Positions 1 to 8,374 of a DNA stretch of 45,650 nt are shown here, piece after piece. Position numbers and translations under genes: made by a program. The DNA is from Pelagibacteraceae bacterium AG-426-G02 (GTDB lineage: Bacteria > Pseudomonadota > Alphaproteobacteria > Pelagibacterales > Pelagibacteraceae): positions 1 through 45,650 of the forward strand of contig QCNQ01000008.1 in assembly GCA_003213155.1 (NCBI GenBank), written 5' to 3'. The first letter of the stretch is position 1. Every line of letters starts with the position of its first letter. The notes below the pieces were generated by a model, which did not search any database, was not told the DNA's origin, and was given only the letters and a program-made list of their open reading frames with translations.

Positions 1-175
1 AAAAGAAGAGGCGGAAAAAATTTTGAAACAATCTCAAATGCAAGAATATAGTCATGCTAATGAGGGTAAAGAAAAAACTGAAAAGAAGGTTGAGACCAAA
101 AAACCCTCAACGAACAAAACTAAAACAAAAACCTCAAAAACAAAGTCTCCAGTTAAAAAAAACAAAAAAAGTTAG
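1..175 (+). CDS. tig: Trigger factor, C-terminal end (partial)
   Basis: This open frame enters from the left edge (first full codon at base 2) and stops with TAG at 173-175. The visible 57 residues begin KEEAEKILKQ and end in a tail very rich in lysine, threonine and serine, which looks disordered. In alphaproteobacteria the gene directly before clpP-clpX-lon is normally tig, the ribosome-bound peptidyl-prolyl isomerase and chaperone that meets nascent chains. The charged tail after an Ala/Glu-rich helix suits the end of a trigger factor, but no diagnostic domain lies inside the window. The name therefore rests mainly on position. The gap to clpP is 42 nt. Confidence 0.7.
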   Translation, partial: KEEAEKILKQSQMQEYSHANEGKEKTEKKVETKKPSTNKTKTKTSKTKSPVKKNKKS

Positions 176-217
176 TAAAAAGTAATCTCAAGTTGTATAA
201 GTAAAGCGAATCAACTT

Positions 218-829
218 ATGACAAATAAAATATCAGAACATATGAGCACGTTAGTACCTATGGTTGTTGAACAATCAAGTAAGGGAGAAAGAGCATATGA
301 TATTTACTCGAGACTATTAAAAGAGAGAATAATTTTTTTAACAGGACAAATTAACGACAATGTTGCTTCTCTGGTTACTGCTCAACTTTTATTCTTGGAG
401 GCAGAAGATCCAAAAAAAGAAATTTATTTATATATAAATAGTCCTGGAGGGTTAGTAACTGCGGGTCTTGGTATTTATGATACTATGCAATATGTAAAGC
501 CTGATATTTCAACATTATGTATCGGTCAAGCAGCGTCGATGGGATCATTTTTACTTTCAGCTGGAAAAAAAGGTAAAAGATTTTCATTACCAAATTCTAG
601 AATAATGGTTCATCAACCATCGGCAGGTTTTCAAGGACAAGCCACAGATATTGAGATTCATGCTAATGAAGTTTTATCTTTAAAAAAAAGATTAAATGAA
701 ATTTATTCAAAACACACTGGTAAATCAGTAGATGAAATAAAATCTGCTCTAGAAAGAGATAACTTCATGACAGCAGATGCTGCCAAGTCATTTGGTCTGA
801 TAGATGAAGTGGTAGAAAAAAGATCTTAA
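218..829 (+). CDS. clpP: ATP-dependent Clp protease proteolytic subunit
   Basis: ClpP is the serine peptidase that forms the tetradecameric degradation chamber fed by ClpX (or ClpA) in the cytoplasm. The full-length protein is 203 residues, the usual family size. The catalytic triad is readable: Ser107 in GQAASMGS, His132 in MVHQPSAG and Asp181 in ERDNFM. The oxyanion-loop motif NSPGG is at about 74-78. The first ATG (218) gives a short N-terminal extension. An in-frame ATG at 242 ([11 protein letters not shown]) matches the common processed-type N terminus equally well, so the true start could be 24 nt downstream. Its neighbours tig and clpX are the standard partners. Confidence 0.96.
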   Translation: MTNKISEHMSTLVPMVVEQSSKGERAYDIYSRLLKERIIFLTGQINDNVASLVTAQLLFLEAEDPKKEIYLYINSPGGLVTAGLGIYDTMQYVKPDISTLCIGQAASMGSFLLSAGKKGKRFSLPNSRIMVHQPSAGFQGQATDIEIHANEVLSLKKRLNEIYSKHTGKSVDEIKSALERDNFMTADAAKSFGLIDEVVEKRS

Positions 830-881
830 TACACAAGATATTGAAATCAGATTATTAGAAACTTGATTAACATTAGTCTCT

Positions 882-887
882 TATAAT
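882..887 (+). promoter_or_regulatory. Possible -10 element before clpX
   Basis: A perfect TATAAT lies 31 nt before the clpX ATG in the 89-nt clpP-clpX gap. The only TTGA-like match upstream (TTGATT, 863-868) is just 13 nt away, too close for a normal -35, so this is a weak promoter call. It may allow clpX transcription independent of clpP. Confidence 0.3.
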
Positions 888-918
888 AAGGTAATTAAAT
901 TGATTCGTTTTAAAAACT

Positions 919-2187
919 ATGAATACAAATAACAAAAATATTTTGTATTGTTCTTTCTGCGGAAAGAGTCAACACGAAGTTAGAAAGCTTATTGCAGGTC
1001 CAACTGTTTTTATATGTGATGAGTGTGTTGAACTTTGTATGGATATCATCAAAGAGGAGAGCAAAGATACTTTTGTAAAACATCAAGATGGGTTACCTTC
1101 ACCAAAAGAGATTTGTTCAGTTTTAGATGATTATGTAATTGGACAATCACATGCTAAAAAAGTTTTATCTGTAGCAGTTCATAATCATTACAAAAGACTT
1201 AATTATGAAAATAAGACGAGCAAAAATGTAGAACTTGCTAAATCAAATATTTTACTAGTTGGACCAACTGGATGTGGAAAAACTTTATTGGCACAAACAC
1301 TTGCGAGAATTTTGGATGTTCCATTTACAATGGCTGATGCAACCACATTAACCGAGGCAGGTTATGTTGGTGAAGATGTTGAAAATATTATTTTAAAGTT
1401 ATTACAAGCTGCAGACTATAATGTTGAAAAAGCACAACGTGGAATTGTTTATATAGATGAGGTTGATAAAATTAGCAGAAAATCTGAGAACCCATCTATA
1501 ACTAGAGATGTTTCTGGTGAAGGTGTACAACAAGCACTTTTAAAAATTATGGAAGGAACAATAGCAAGTGTTCCACCACAAGGCGGAAGAAAACATCCTC
1601 AGCAAGAATTTTTGCAAGTTGATACAACAAATATATTATTTATTTGCGGTGGTGCCTTTGCAGGATTAGATAAAATAATATCACAAAGGGATAAAGGAAC
1701 CTCAATTGGTTTTGGTGCTGATGTAAAAAATACTCAAGATAAAAAGACTGGTGAATGGATGAAAGGTTTAGAACCTGAAGATTTATTAAGATATGGACTT
1801 ATCCCAGAATTTATTGGACGATTACCAATGATTGCTACTTTAGATGATTTGGACGAAAAATCTTTAATAAAAATATTACAAGAGCCTAAAAATTCTCTAA
1901 CAAAACAATATCAAGAATTATTTAAATTAGATGGTGCAAAACTTAGTTTTAAAGAAAGTGCATTGAAAGAAATTGCCCTTAAAGCAATTAGAAAAAAAAC
2001 GGGTGCAAGGGGTTTAAGATCAATTTTGGAAAATATTTTACTTAAGACGATGTATGATTTACCGAGTCAAGAAAATATTAAAGAGGTCATAGTTGATGCA
2101 GCATCTGTAAAAGGGCAATCACAACCAATAATAGTTCATTCAGAATCGGACGATAAATCAAAGCCTAGCAAAACCTCAGCGGCGTAA
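919..2187 (+). CDS. clpX: ATP-dependent Clp protease ATP-binding subunit ClpX
   Basis: ClpX is the hexameric AAA+ unfoldase that recognises, unfolds and threads substrates into ClpP. At 422 residues it is full length. The N-terminal C4 zinc-binding domain has Cys11, Cys14, Cys33 and Cys36 (CSFC...CDEC). Walker A is GPTGCGKT at 115-122 and Walker B ends in Asp180-Glu181 (VYIDE). The pore-1 loop GYVG is at 148-151. The C-terminal small domain keeps the GARGLRSI sensor-2 arginine motif. The last ~20 residues ([15 protein letters not shown]) are a low-complexity tail. It lies 89 nt after clpP and 61 nt before lon, the canonical alphaproteobacterial order. Confidence 0.97.
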   Translation: MNTNNKNILYCSFCGKSQHEVRKLIAGPTVFICDECVELCMDIIKEESKDTFVKHQDGLPSPKEICSVLDDYVIGQSHAKKVLSVAVHNHYKRLNYENKTSKNVELAKSNILLVGPTGCGKTLLAQTLARILDVPFTMADATTLTEAGYVGEDVENIILKLLQAADYNVEKAQRGIVYIDEVDKISRKSENPSITRDVSGEGVQQALLKIMEGTIASVPPQGGRKHPQQEFLQVDTTNILFICGGAFAGLDKIISQRDKGTSIGFGADVKNTQDKKTGEWMKGLEPEDLLRYGLIPEFIGRLPMIATLDDLDEKSLIKILQEPKNSLTKQYQELFKLDGAKLSFKESALKEIALKAIRKKTGARGLRSILENILLKTMYDLPSQENIKEVIVDAASVKGQSQPIIVHSESDDKSKPSKTSAA

Positions 2188-2212
2188 TATCCTTAATAAA
2201 TAAGAAAAAGGT

Positions 2213-2240
2213 ATTGCAATATAATTTATAATATCCATAT
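2213..2240 (+). promoter_or_regulatory. Possible RpoH (heat-shock) promoter of lon
   Basis: Within the 61-nt clpX-lon gap, ATTGCAA (2213-2219) is followed after 15 nt by CCATAT (2235-2240). This resembles the sigma-32 pattern CTTGAAA-N(13-16)-CCATNT. Lon is a classical RpoH target. A start site about 7 nt after the -10 would fall at or next to the lon ATG at 2249, giving a leaderless or nearly leaderless mRNA. The region is so AT-rich that several TATAAT hexamers (2220-2225, 2227-2232) also occur by chance. Confidence 0.4.
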
Positions 2241-2248
2241 TTATACTC

Positions 2249-4627
2249 ATGGACGTTAAAATTTCATTACCTTTATTACCGCTAAGAGACATAGTGGTGT
2301 TTCCAAGTATGGTAATACCTCTTTTCGTAGGAAGAGATAAATCCATCTCTGCTCTAAATGAAGTAATGAAAAAAGATAAAAAAATTATTTTAGTTACCCA
2401 AAAAAACTCAGAAATAGATGATCCAAAAAAGACAGATATTTTTATGTATGGTTGTGAAGGTAGTATTCTTCAACTTTTAAAATTACCAGACGGAACTGTC
2501 AAAGTTTTGGTGGAAGGAATAAAAAGAGTTAAGATTTTAGATTTTAAAGATAATGAAAAATTCATTACTTGTGAATTTACACATTATAACGATATCTTAA
2601 CTAAAGATGAAGATCTATATCCGCTAGCAGTAACAGCTTTAAGAAGATTAGAAAAATTAACATCAATAAACAAAAAAATTTCAAATGAAACTATTAACTC
2701 TATTAAACAATTAAAAGACCCTTCTCAAATTGCTGATAATATTGCATCACATATAACTGCTACTATTTCAGAAAAACAACAAATCTTCGAAACTGTAGAT
2801 GTTAAGAAAAGATTGAATTCCATAATTAAAATTATGGAAAACGAGACAAGTATAATAGGTGTTGAAAAAAGAATTCGTGGCAGAGTTAAAACTCAAATGG
2901 AAAAAACACAAAGAGAATATTATTTAAATGAGCAACTAAAAGCTATCCAAAAAGAGTTAGGTGAAATTGAGGATGGTAAAGATGAAAGCACCAGCCTTAA
3001 TAAAGCAATAATAAAGGCAAGAATGCCTAAAGAGGTTGAAAAAAAATGTTTACAAGAATTAAAAAAATTAAAAAATATGAGCCCAATGTCAGCTGAAGCA
3101 ACTGTTGTTAGAAATTATTTAGATTGGATGACAGAACTTCCATGGCATAAAAAAAGTGCTGTAGACATTGATCTTAAAAAAGCTTTGGAAATTTTAGATA
3201 AAGATCACTTTGGTTTAGAAAAAGTAAAAGAGAGAATTATTGAATTTTTAGCTGTTCAAAAAAGAATGGAAAAAATAAAAGGACCTATTTTATGTTTGGT
3301 TGGTCCGCCTGGTGTTGGTAAAACATCTTTAGGAAAATCAATAGCAAAAGCTACTAACAGAGAATTTGTAAGAATGTCAGTTGGAGGTATGAGGGATGAA
3401 GCAGAAATAAGAGGACATAGAAGAACATACATAGGCTCTCTACCTGGTAAAATAATCCAAATGATGAAAAAAGCTGGTACAAAAAATCCATTAATTCTTT
3501 TAGACGAGATTGATAAAATTGGTAATGACTATAGAGGTGATCCATCCTCAGCATTGCTGGAAGCATTAGATCCTGAGCAAAATACAACTTTTAATGATCA
3601 TTACCTCGAAGTAGATTATGATTTATCTGATGTTATGTTTGTTACAACAGCTAACACTTTAAATATACTTCCACCTTTATTAGATAGAATGGAAGTTATA
3701 AGACTTGCTGGCTATACAGAAGATGAAAAAATAAATATCGCAAACAAATACTTATTACCAAAACAAATTAAAGATAATGGTGTCAAAGATAAAGAGATGA
3801 ATTTACAAAATGATATAATTCAAGAAATTATTAGAAGTTACACAAAAGAGTCTGGTGTTAGAAATTTAGAAAGAGAAATTTCTAAAGTTGCTAGAAAAGT
3901 AGTAAAGAAGGTTGTTTCTGGTGAGGAAAAAGAAGTCAAGATTAGTAAAGAAAACCTGTCAGATTTTTTAGGTGTTCCTAAATTTAAATCAGGTGAATTA
4001 GAAACTGAAAATAGAGTAGGAATAGTTACTGGATTAGCATGGACAGAATATGGTGGTGAAATTTTGAAAATTGAAACTGCTACAATGCCTGGTAAAGGCA
4101 GAATGCAGATAACGGGTAAGCTTGGAGACGTAATGCAAGAGTCAGTTAAAGCTGCAAAATCTTTTGTTAGATCCAAATGTTTAGAGTACGGAATAATACC
4201 TCCATTGTTTGAGAAAAAAGATTTTCATATTCACGTTCCAGAGGGTGCTACACCAAAAGATGGTCCATCTGCGGGAATTGGGATGGTTACTTCTATAGTG
4301 TCTTCTATAACAAACATTCCGGTTAAAAGAGACGTTGCAATGACAGGCGAGGTTACCTTAACAGGTCAAGTATTGCCAATTGGTGGCTTAAAAGAAAAAC
4401 TTATAGCAGCGCATAGAGCGGGGATCAAAGAGGTCTTAATTCCAAAAGAAAATGAGAAAGATTTAGTCGATATGCCAAAAAAGATAATTGATGAAATTAA
4501 AATAACTCCTGTTGAGTATGCTGATGAAGTTTTAAAGATTGCTTTAACTAAGGAACTTAAAAAAACAGAGTGGGTTGAAGTTGATATTTCTAAAAAAGAC
4601 GACAAGTCTCAAGCAAGTATTCAATAA
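2249..4627 (+). CDS. lon: ATP-dependent protease La (Lon)
   Basis: Lon is a homohexameric cytoplasmic AAA+ protease that degrades misfolded and regulatory proteins. At 792 residues it is the usual length. The N-terminal substrate-binding LAN domain begins at PLLPLRDIVVFPSMVIPLFV, the AAA+ module has Walker A GPPGVGKT at 352-359 and Walker B ILLDEIDKI, and the C-terminal protease domain carries the Ser/Lys dyad: Ser674 in PKDGPSAG and Lys717 in GGLKEK, spaced 43 residues apart as in E. coli Lon. The ATG at 2249 puts the PLRD motif at the expected distance from the N terminus. In many alphaproteobacteria hupB follows; here a tiny membrane ORF and two tRNAs follow instead. Confidence 0.97.
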   Translation: MDVKISLPLLPLRDIVVFPSMVIPLFVGRDKSISALNEVMKKDKKIILVTQKNSEIDDPKKTDIFMYGCEGSILQLLKLPDGTVKVLVEGIKRVKILDFKDNEKFITCEFTHYNDILTKDEDLYPLAVTALRRLEKLTSINKKISNETINSIKQLKDPSQIADNIASHITATISEKQQIFETVDVKKRLNSIIKIMENETSIIGVEKRIRGRVKTQMEKTQREYYLNEQLKAIQKELGEIEDGKDESTSLNKAIIKARMPKEVEKKCLQELKKLKNMSPMSAEATVVRNYLDWMTELPWHKKSAVDIDLKKALEILDKDHFGLEKVKERIIEFLAVQKRMEKIKGPILCLVGPPGVGKTSLGKSIAKATNREFVRMSVGGMRDEAEIRGHRRTYIGSLPGKIIQMMKKAGTKNPLILLDEIDKIGNDYRGDPSSALLEALDPEQNTTFNDHYLEVDYDLSDVMFVTTANTLNILPPLLDRMEVIRLAGYTEDEKINIANKYLLPKQIKDNGVKDKEMNLQNDIIQEIIRSYTKESGVRNLEREISKVARKVVKKVVSGEEKEVKISKENLSDFLGVPKFKSGELETENRVGIVTGLAWTEYGGEILKIETATMPGKGRMQITGKLGDVMQESVKAAKSFVRSKCLEYGIIPPLFEKKDFHIHVPEGATPKDGPSAGIGMVTSIVSSITNIPVKRDVAMTGEVTLTGQVLPIGGLKEKLIAAHRAGIKEVLIPKENEKDLVDMPKKIIDEIKITPVEYADEVLKIALTKELKKTEWVEVDISKKDDKSQASIQ

Positions 4628-4637
4628 AAATTTATTT

Positions 4638-4757
4638 ATGGAATTGTACATAATTTTATTAGTTATTGTTTTTGTCACTTACTACTTAACAAGACCAACA
4701 TCGAAAACAGAGAAAGATAATTTTGACTCCAAAAATAATTGGAGAGGTGGATTTTAA
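4638..4757 (+). CDS. Small putative single-span membrane protein (39 aa)
   Basis: I do not recognise this gene. From ATG 4638 it encodes 39 residues: a hydrophobic stretch at about 2-18 (LYIILLVIVFVTYYL) followed by a polar tail containing TRPTSKTEKD and ending NNWRGGF. This would be a one-span inner-membrane miniprotein with a short soluble tail. The frame is open further upstream to 4575, but that would overlap lon by 53 nt in another frame, so the internal ATG 10 nt after the lon stop is preferred. No clear Shine-Dalgarno precedes it. It occupies the spot where hupB normally sits. It could be a real small gene or a chance ORF; conservation in related genomes would decide. Confidence 0.45.
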   Translation: MELYIILLVIVFVTYYLTRPTSKTEKDNFDSKNNWRGGF

Positions 4758-4791
4758 AAAATTATCTTTTATTTATAACAACTAATTAATC

Positions 4792-4819
4792 TTGACCTTA
4801 TTTTACTAAAAGATATAAC
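4792..4819 (+). promoter_or_regulatory. Sigma-70-type promoter of the tRNA-Val/tRNA-Asp pair
   Basis: TTGACC (4792-4797, 5 of 6 consensus bases) and TATAAC (4814-4819, 5 of 6) are separated by 16 nt. The expected start is about 4826, some 9 nt before the mature tRNA-Val end. This is the best sigma-70 promoter in the window and fits a stable-RNA gene. Confidence 0.75.
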
Positions 4820-4834
4820 CAACATTTTGGTTTT

Positions 4835-4910
4835 GGGCGGTTAGCTCAGTTGGTAGAGCATCTCGTTTACACCGAGGGGGTCAAAGGTTCGAGTCCTTTA
4901 CTGCCCACCA
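4835..4910 (+). tRNA. tRNA-Val (anticodon TAC)
   Basis: This 76-nt gene has an encoded CCA end. The acceptor GGGCGGT pairs with ACTGCCC with one G-U. The D arm is GCTCAGTTGGTAGAGC, the anticodon loop TTTACAC gives TAC, and the T loop is TTCGAGT. Its neighbour tRNA-Asp begins 15 nt later, so the two are almost certainly co-transcribed. A tRNA-Val/tRNA-Asp pair before nuoA is common in alphaproteobacteria. Confidence 0.97.
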
Positions 4911-4924
4911 AAAGAATCAAAAGT

Positions 4925-5001
4925 GGGGGTGTAGCTCAGTTGGTTAGAGCGATCGCCTGTCACGCGATAGGTCGAGGGTTCGAGTCCCTTCACTCCCGCC
5001 A
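4925..5001 (+). tRNA. tRNA-Asp (anticodon GTC)
   Basis: This 77-nt gene has an encoded CCA. The acceptor GGGGGTG pairs with CACTCCC with one G-U, and the discriminator base is G. The anticodon stem ATCGC/GCGAT encloses CTGTCAC, giving GTC. The T arm GAGGG/CCCTT has loop TTCGAGT. It is the second gene of the tRNA pair. No strong hairpin terminator follows before nuoA. Confidence 0.97.
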
Positions 5002-5018
5002 CTTATTTAATTTAAAGC

Positions 5019-5033
5019 TGATAATCGTTATCA
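5019..5033. promoter_or_regulatory. Fur-like palindrome upstream of nuoA
   Basis: TGATAATCGTTATCA has perfect 6-bp inverted arms (TGATAA/TTATCA) around TCG. Read as a 7-1-7 element it is very near the Fur-box core TGATAAT-N-ATTATCA. It lies 75 nt before the nuoA ATG and just past tRNA-Asp. Binding by a Fur, Mur or other metalloregulator is inferred from resemblance only. Confidence 0.4.
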
Positions 5034-5057
5034 AATGAGCTGTATATTTTGAATAAT

Positions 5058-5088
5058 GTGACCTAACACCACTTCATCTGGCTATAAA
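5058..5088 (+). promoter_or_regulatory. Weak candidate promoter of the nuo operon
   Basis: GTGACC (5058-5063) and TATAAA (5083-5088) are 19 nt apart. The -10 is good, the -35 and spacing mediocre. The start would be about 15 nt before the nuoA ATG. Read-through from the tRNA promoter is an alternative. Confidence 0.3.
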
Positions 5089-5107
5089 AAATGATATATA
5101 TTCCACC

Positions 5108-5476
5108 ATGACAGCGGAATTTTTAAAAGATTATTTACCTATAATATTATTCCTAATTATAGCATTAGGACTTAGTTGTGCTTTTATAGTAATTAATTTT
5201 ATCTTATCTCCAAAAAATCCAGATCCAGAAAAGTTATCAGCTTACGAATGTGGATTTGAACCATTCCAAGATTCAAGAATGGAATTTGATGTGAGGTTTT
5301 ATTTAGTTGCAATTTTATTTATTATTTTTGACCTTGAAATTGCATTTTTATTCCCGTGGGCAATTTCTTTAGGAAATATTGGTATATTAGGTTTTACGTC
5401 AATGATGATTTTTTTATTCATACTTACAATTGGATTTATTTATGAATGGAAAAAAGGTGCATTAGACTGGGAATAA
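5108..5476 (+). CDS. nuoA: NADH-quinone oxidoreductase subunit A
   Basis: NuoA is a small membrane subunit of respiratory complex I at the junction with the peripheral arm. The 122 residues contain three predicted helices at about 10-33, 64-85 and 92-113. The conserved loop YECGFEP (Cys48) lies between the first two, and FDLE (74-77) lies in the second. It heads a complete nuoA-N operon, 107 nt after tRNA-Asp and 11 nt before nuoB. The start is the only ATG that gives the full first helix. Confidence 0.96.
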   Translation: MTAEFLKDYLPIILFLIIALGLSCAFIVINFILSPKNPDPEKLSAYECGFEPFQDSRMEFDVRFYLVAILFIIFDLEIAFLFPWAISLGNIGILGFTSMMIFLFILTIGFIYEWKKGALDWE

Positions 5477-5487
5477 AATTTTTTTAA

Positions 5488-6003
5488 ATGAACAATAAAT
5501 TAGATCAAGTACCTGATGAATTTAAAAAACTTGCAGATGATTTTGGCAAGAATGGATTTATAACTACTTCATTAGAAAATTTAGTAAACTGGTCAAGATC
5601 TGGATCTTTGCATTGGATGACTTTTGGTCTTGCTTGCTGTGCTGTTGAAATGATGCAAACAGCCATGCCAAGATATGATCTTGAGAGGTTTGGCGCTGCT
5701 CCAAGGGGATCGCCTAGACAATCTGATGTTATGATTGTTGCAGGTACTTTAACAAATAAGATGGCACCAGCATTAAGAAAAGTTTATGATCAAATGCCAG
5801 AACCAAGATATGTTATATCAATGGGAAGCTGCGCAAATGGTGGAGGCTATTATCATTATTCGTATTCTGTTGTAAGAGGTTGTGATCGTATTGTGCCAGT
5901 TGATGTTTATGTACCAGGTTGTCCACCTTCTGCTGAAGCATTGTTATATGGAATAATGCAATTACAAAAAAAAATTAGAAATAAAGGATCTTTTAATAGG
6001 TAA
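5488..6003 (+). CDS. nuoB: NADH-quinone oxidoreductase subunit B
   Basis: NuoB carries the terminal 4Fe-4S cluster N2 that passes electrons to quinone. The 171 residues show all four cluster ligands: the tandem Cys50-Cys51 (LACCAVE), Cys115 (MGSCANGGG) and Cys145 (VPGCPPSAE). The quinone-site region ([23 protein letters not shown]) is intact. It abuts nuoC with one base between them, so the two are probably translationally coupled. It belongs to the NADH dehydrogenase 20 kDa family. Confidence 0.97.
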   Translation: MNNKLDQVPDEFKKLADDFGKNGFITTSLENLVNWSRSGSLHWMTFGLACCAVEMMQTAMPRYDLERFGAAPRGSPRQSDVMIVAGTLTNKMAPALRKVYDQMPEPRYVISMGSCANGGGYYHYSYSVVRGCDRIVPVDVYVPGCPPSAEALLYGIMQLQKKIRNKGSFNR

Positions 6004-6004
6004 A

Positions 6005-6610
6005 ATGAATAATATAATTGATTTAGAGAAAAAAATAAATTCAGAACTTACGACAAAGATTAATAAGACTTCAATTAAACATAATCAAATTTATGTTGAA
6101 ATTAATAAAGAAGATTTAATGGATGTCGTTTTATTTATAAAAACAAACAAAGATACTAAGTTTAAACAGCTTATTGATATTACAGTTGTAGATTATCCTG
6201 AGGAAACTCAAAGATTTAAAATTGTGTATTTATTTTTAAGTCATGAGTTAAACCACAGAATGATCCTAAGTTATTTTATCAGTGAAAATGAGCTTATCTC
6301 TTCTTTGACATCTGTATTTCCATCAGCCAATTGGATGGAAAGAGAAGTTTTTGACATGTATGGCGTAAATTTTAAAAATCATCCAGATTTAAGGAGAATT
6401 CTGACCGACTATGGTTTTAAAGGGCACCCATTAAGAAAAGATTTTCCTTTGACTGGCCATTCAGAGGTAAGATATAGCGAAGAGAAAAAAAAAGTTATCA
6501 ATGAACCTGTAAAACTAGAACAAAATTATAGAAATTTTGATTATGAAAGTCCTTGGGAAGGAACAAAATATATAAAAGAAATATCAGAAATCAATGACAA
6601 AAAAAATTAA
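6005..6610 (+). CDS. nuoC: NADH-quinone oxidoreductase subunit C
   Basis: NuoC is the 30 kDa-type subunit of the peripheral arm and helps shape the quinone cavity with NuoD. The 201 residues include the family signature in the second half: [12 protein letters not shown], then [13 protein letters not shown] and [12 protein letters not shown]. The N-terminal ~80 residues are more divergent, rich in Lys, Asn and Ile. It is a stand-alone nuoC rather than the nuoCD fusion of enterobacteria. Its end overlaps the nuoD start by 17 nt. Confidence 0.95.
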   Translation: MNNIIDLEKKINSELTTKINKTSIKHNQIYVEINKEDLMDVVLFIKTNKDTKFKQLIDITVVDYPEETQRFKIVYLFLSHELNHRMILSYFISENELISSLTSVFPSANWMEREVFDMYGVNFKNHPDLRRILTDYGFKGHPLRKDFPLTGHSEVRYSEEKKKVINEPVKLEQNYRNFDYESPWEGTKYIKEISEINDKKN

Positions 6611-7769
6611 AAATCTAAATTTAAATTTTGGTCCACAACATCCAGCTGCTCATGGTGTGTTAAGACTTATTCTTGAACTTGATGGGGAGGTTGTAGAAAA
6701 AGCGGACCCACATATTGGTTTATTACATCGAGGGACAGAAAAATTAATTGAAAATAAAACATATATGCAAGCTGTCCCATATTTTGACCGACTTGATTAT
6801 GTTGCTCCAATGAATCAAGAACATGCTTTTGCTTTAGCTATTGAAAAAATTCTTAATATCGAAGTTCCAATAAGAGCACAATATATAAGAGTAATGTTTT
6901 GTGAAATTGGAAGAATATTAAGTCATATTTTAAATGTTACTACTCAAGCTTTAGATGTAGGTGCCTTAACCCCATCATTATGGGGATTTGAGGAAAGAGA
7001 GACGTTAATGACTTTTTATGAGCGAGCATCTGGGTCAAGATTACACGCAAATTATTTCAGAGCTGGTGGAGTTCACCAAGACTTACCAGCTGGTTTAGAA
7101 AATGATATATCAAAATTTTGTGAAACTTTTCCAAAAATAATAAATGATCTTGAGAATCTTTTAACCGATAACAGAATATTTAAGCAAAGAAATGTAGATA
7201 TCGGAGTGGTTACTAAAGATGACGCGTTAGACTACTCTTTTAGTGGTGTTATGATCAGAGGTTCCGGGATTCCCTGGGATTTAAGAAAATCACAACCCTA
7301 CGATTGTTATGATCAATTAGAATTTAAAATACCAGTAGGTAAAAATGGTGATTGTTATGATCGGTATTTATGTAGAATTGAAGAAATGAAAGAAAGTGTA
7401 TCAATAATAAAACAATGTTTAGCGAGGATGGAAAAAGGTCCAATTAAAACTTTTAATGGCAAAATATCTCCACCATCTAAAGCAGAAATTAAACAGTCTA
7501 TGGAAGCATTGATACATCACTTTAAATTATTTACTGAGGGATATCGTGTACCAAAAGATGAAATTTATACTGCTGTCGAAGCACCTAAAGGTGAATTTGG
7601 TGTTTATTTAATCTCAGATGGATCAAGTAAACCTTACAAGTGCAAGATTAGAGCGCCAGGATTTTCACATTTACAATCGATGGATTATTTGATTAAGGGT
7701 CATATGTTAGCGGATGTACCTGCTGTTCTTGGTTCACTTGATATAGTTTTTGGGGAGGTTGATAGATGA
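6594..7769 (+). CDS. nuoD: NADH-quinone oxidoreductase subunit D
   Basis: NuoD is the 49 kDa-type subunit, related to [NiFe]-hydrogenase large subunits, and forms the quinone-binding site with NuoB. The 391 residues begin with a short basic leader and the hallmark [15 protein letters not shown]. They end with the conserved DIVFGEVDR. The [10 protein letters not shown] and PYFDRLDYV motifs of the quinone channel are present. The ATG at 6594 overlaps nuoC by 17 nt and gives the family's usual N terminus. The stop overlaps the nuoE start (ATGA). Confidence 0.97.
   Translation: MTKKIKNLNLNFGPQHPAAHGVLRLILELDGEVVEKADPHIGLLHRGTEKLIENKTYMQAVPYFDRLDYVAPMNQEHAFALAIEKILNIEVPIRAQYIRVMFCEIGRILSHILNVTTQALDVGALTPSLWGFEERETLMTFYERASGSRLHANYFRAGGVHQDLPAGLENDISKFCETFPKIINDLENLLTDNRIFKQRNVDIGVVTKDDALDYSFSGVMIRGSGIPWDLRKSQPYDCYDQLEFKIPVGKNGDCYDRYLCRIEEMKESVSIIKQCLARMEKGPIKTFNGKISPPSKAEIKQSMEALIHHFKLFTEGYRVPKDEIYTAVEAPKGEFGVYLISDGSSKPYKCKIRAPGFSHLQSMDYLIKGHMLADVPAVLGSLDIVFGEVDR
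7752..7758 (+). promoter_or_regulatory. Strong Shine-Dalgarno for nuoE inside nuoD
   Basis: GGGGAGG lies 7 nt before the nuoE ATG (7766), within the last codons of nuoD. Most genes here lack a recognisable Shine-Dalgarno, so this one stands out. It supports the nuoE start despite the 4-nt overlap. Confidence 0.6.
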
Positions 7770-8374
7770 GTTTAAGAAGACCTGCAAAAAAACAACCTGA
7801 AAATTTTAAATTTAACCCTTCTTCATTAGAAGCAGCAAAAAATATCATTGCCAAATATCCAGAAGGTAAACAACAAAGTGCTGTAATGGCATTATTATAC
7901 ATTGCACAAAAACAAAATGATAATTGGATACCTTTGGCTGCAATGAAATACATCGCAAAATTTTTAAATATGCCATACATAAAAGTATATGAAGTTGCTA
8001 CTTTCTATAGCATGTATAATTTATCTCCTGTAGGTAAATATTTTGTTCAAGTGTGTACTACAACCCCATGCATGATAAGGGGTGCGAACAAATTAGTCGA
8101 GGCATGTAAAGAAAAAATTTCTGAAGATGAGTCAGTCCTTTCAAATGATAAAAGTTGTTCATGGATGGAAGTTGAGTGTCTTGGTGCATGTGTCAATGCC
8201 CCGATGATGCAAATTAATGATGACTACTATGAGGATCTTGATAAAGAAAAAACTTTAAAAATTTTGGATAAAATTCTAAATGGAGAAAAACCAACACCTG
8301 GTTCTTATAGAGGAAGAATAAATAATGAACCAGAAAATAATAGAAAAACATTAATGGATCTAAAAAATGCTTAA
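7766..8374 (+). CDS. nuoE: NADH-quinone oxidoreductase subunit E
   Basis: NuoE is the 24 kDa-type subunit with the 2Fe-2S cluster N1a, part of the NADH-oxidising module with NuoF. The 202 residues have the four thioredoxin-fold cluster ligands Cys97, Cys102 (CTTTPC) and Cys138, Cys142 (CLGAC). The region after ~155 is a short low-complexity extension ending [11 protein letters not shown]. The start overlaps nuoD by 4 nt and is backed by a GGGGAGG ribosome-binding site. The end overlaps nuoF by 8 nt. Confidence 0.96.
   Translation: MSLRRPAKKQPENFKFNPSSLEAAKNIIAKYPEGKQQSAVMALLYIAQKQNDNWIPLAAMKYIAKFLNMPYIKVYEVATFYSMYNLSPVGKYFVQVCTTTPCMIRGANKLVEACKEKISEDESVLSNDKSCSWMEVECLGACVNAPMMQINDDYYEDLDKEKTLKILDKILNGEKPTPGSYRGRINNEPENNRKTLMDLKNA

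Noticed and set aside
3838-4176. 112-codon antisense frame inside lon
   Set aside because: It is a mirror of a strongly conserved coding strand with no family resemblance; the same applies to other antisense frames in nuo, lpx and dnaE genes.
4575-4637. Upstream extension of the small membrane ORF into lon
   Set aside because: It would overlap lon by 53 nt in another frame and adds a charged segment before the membrane helix; ATG 4638 is simpler.
4850-5038. A 62-codon open frame across both tRNA genes
   Set aside because: It is an artefact of two tRNA sequences read as codons; both tRNAs fold perfectly and explain the bases.
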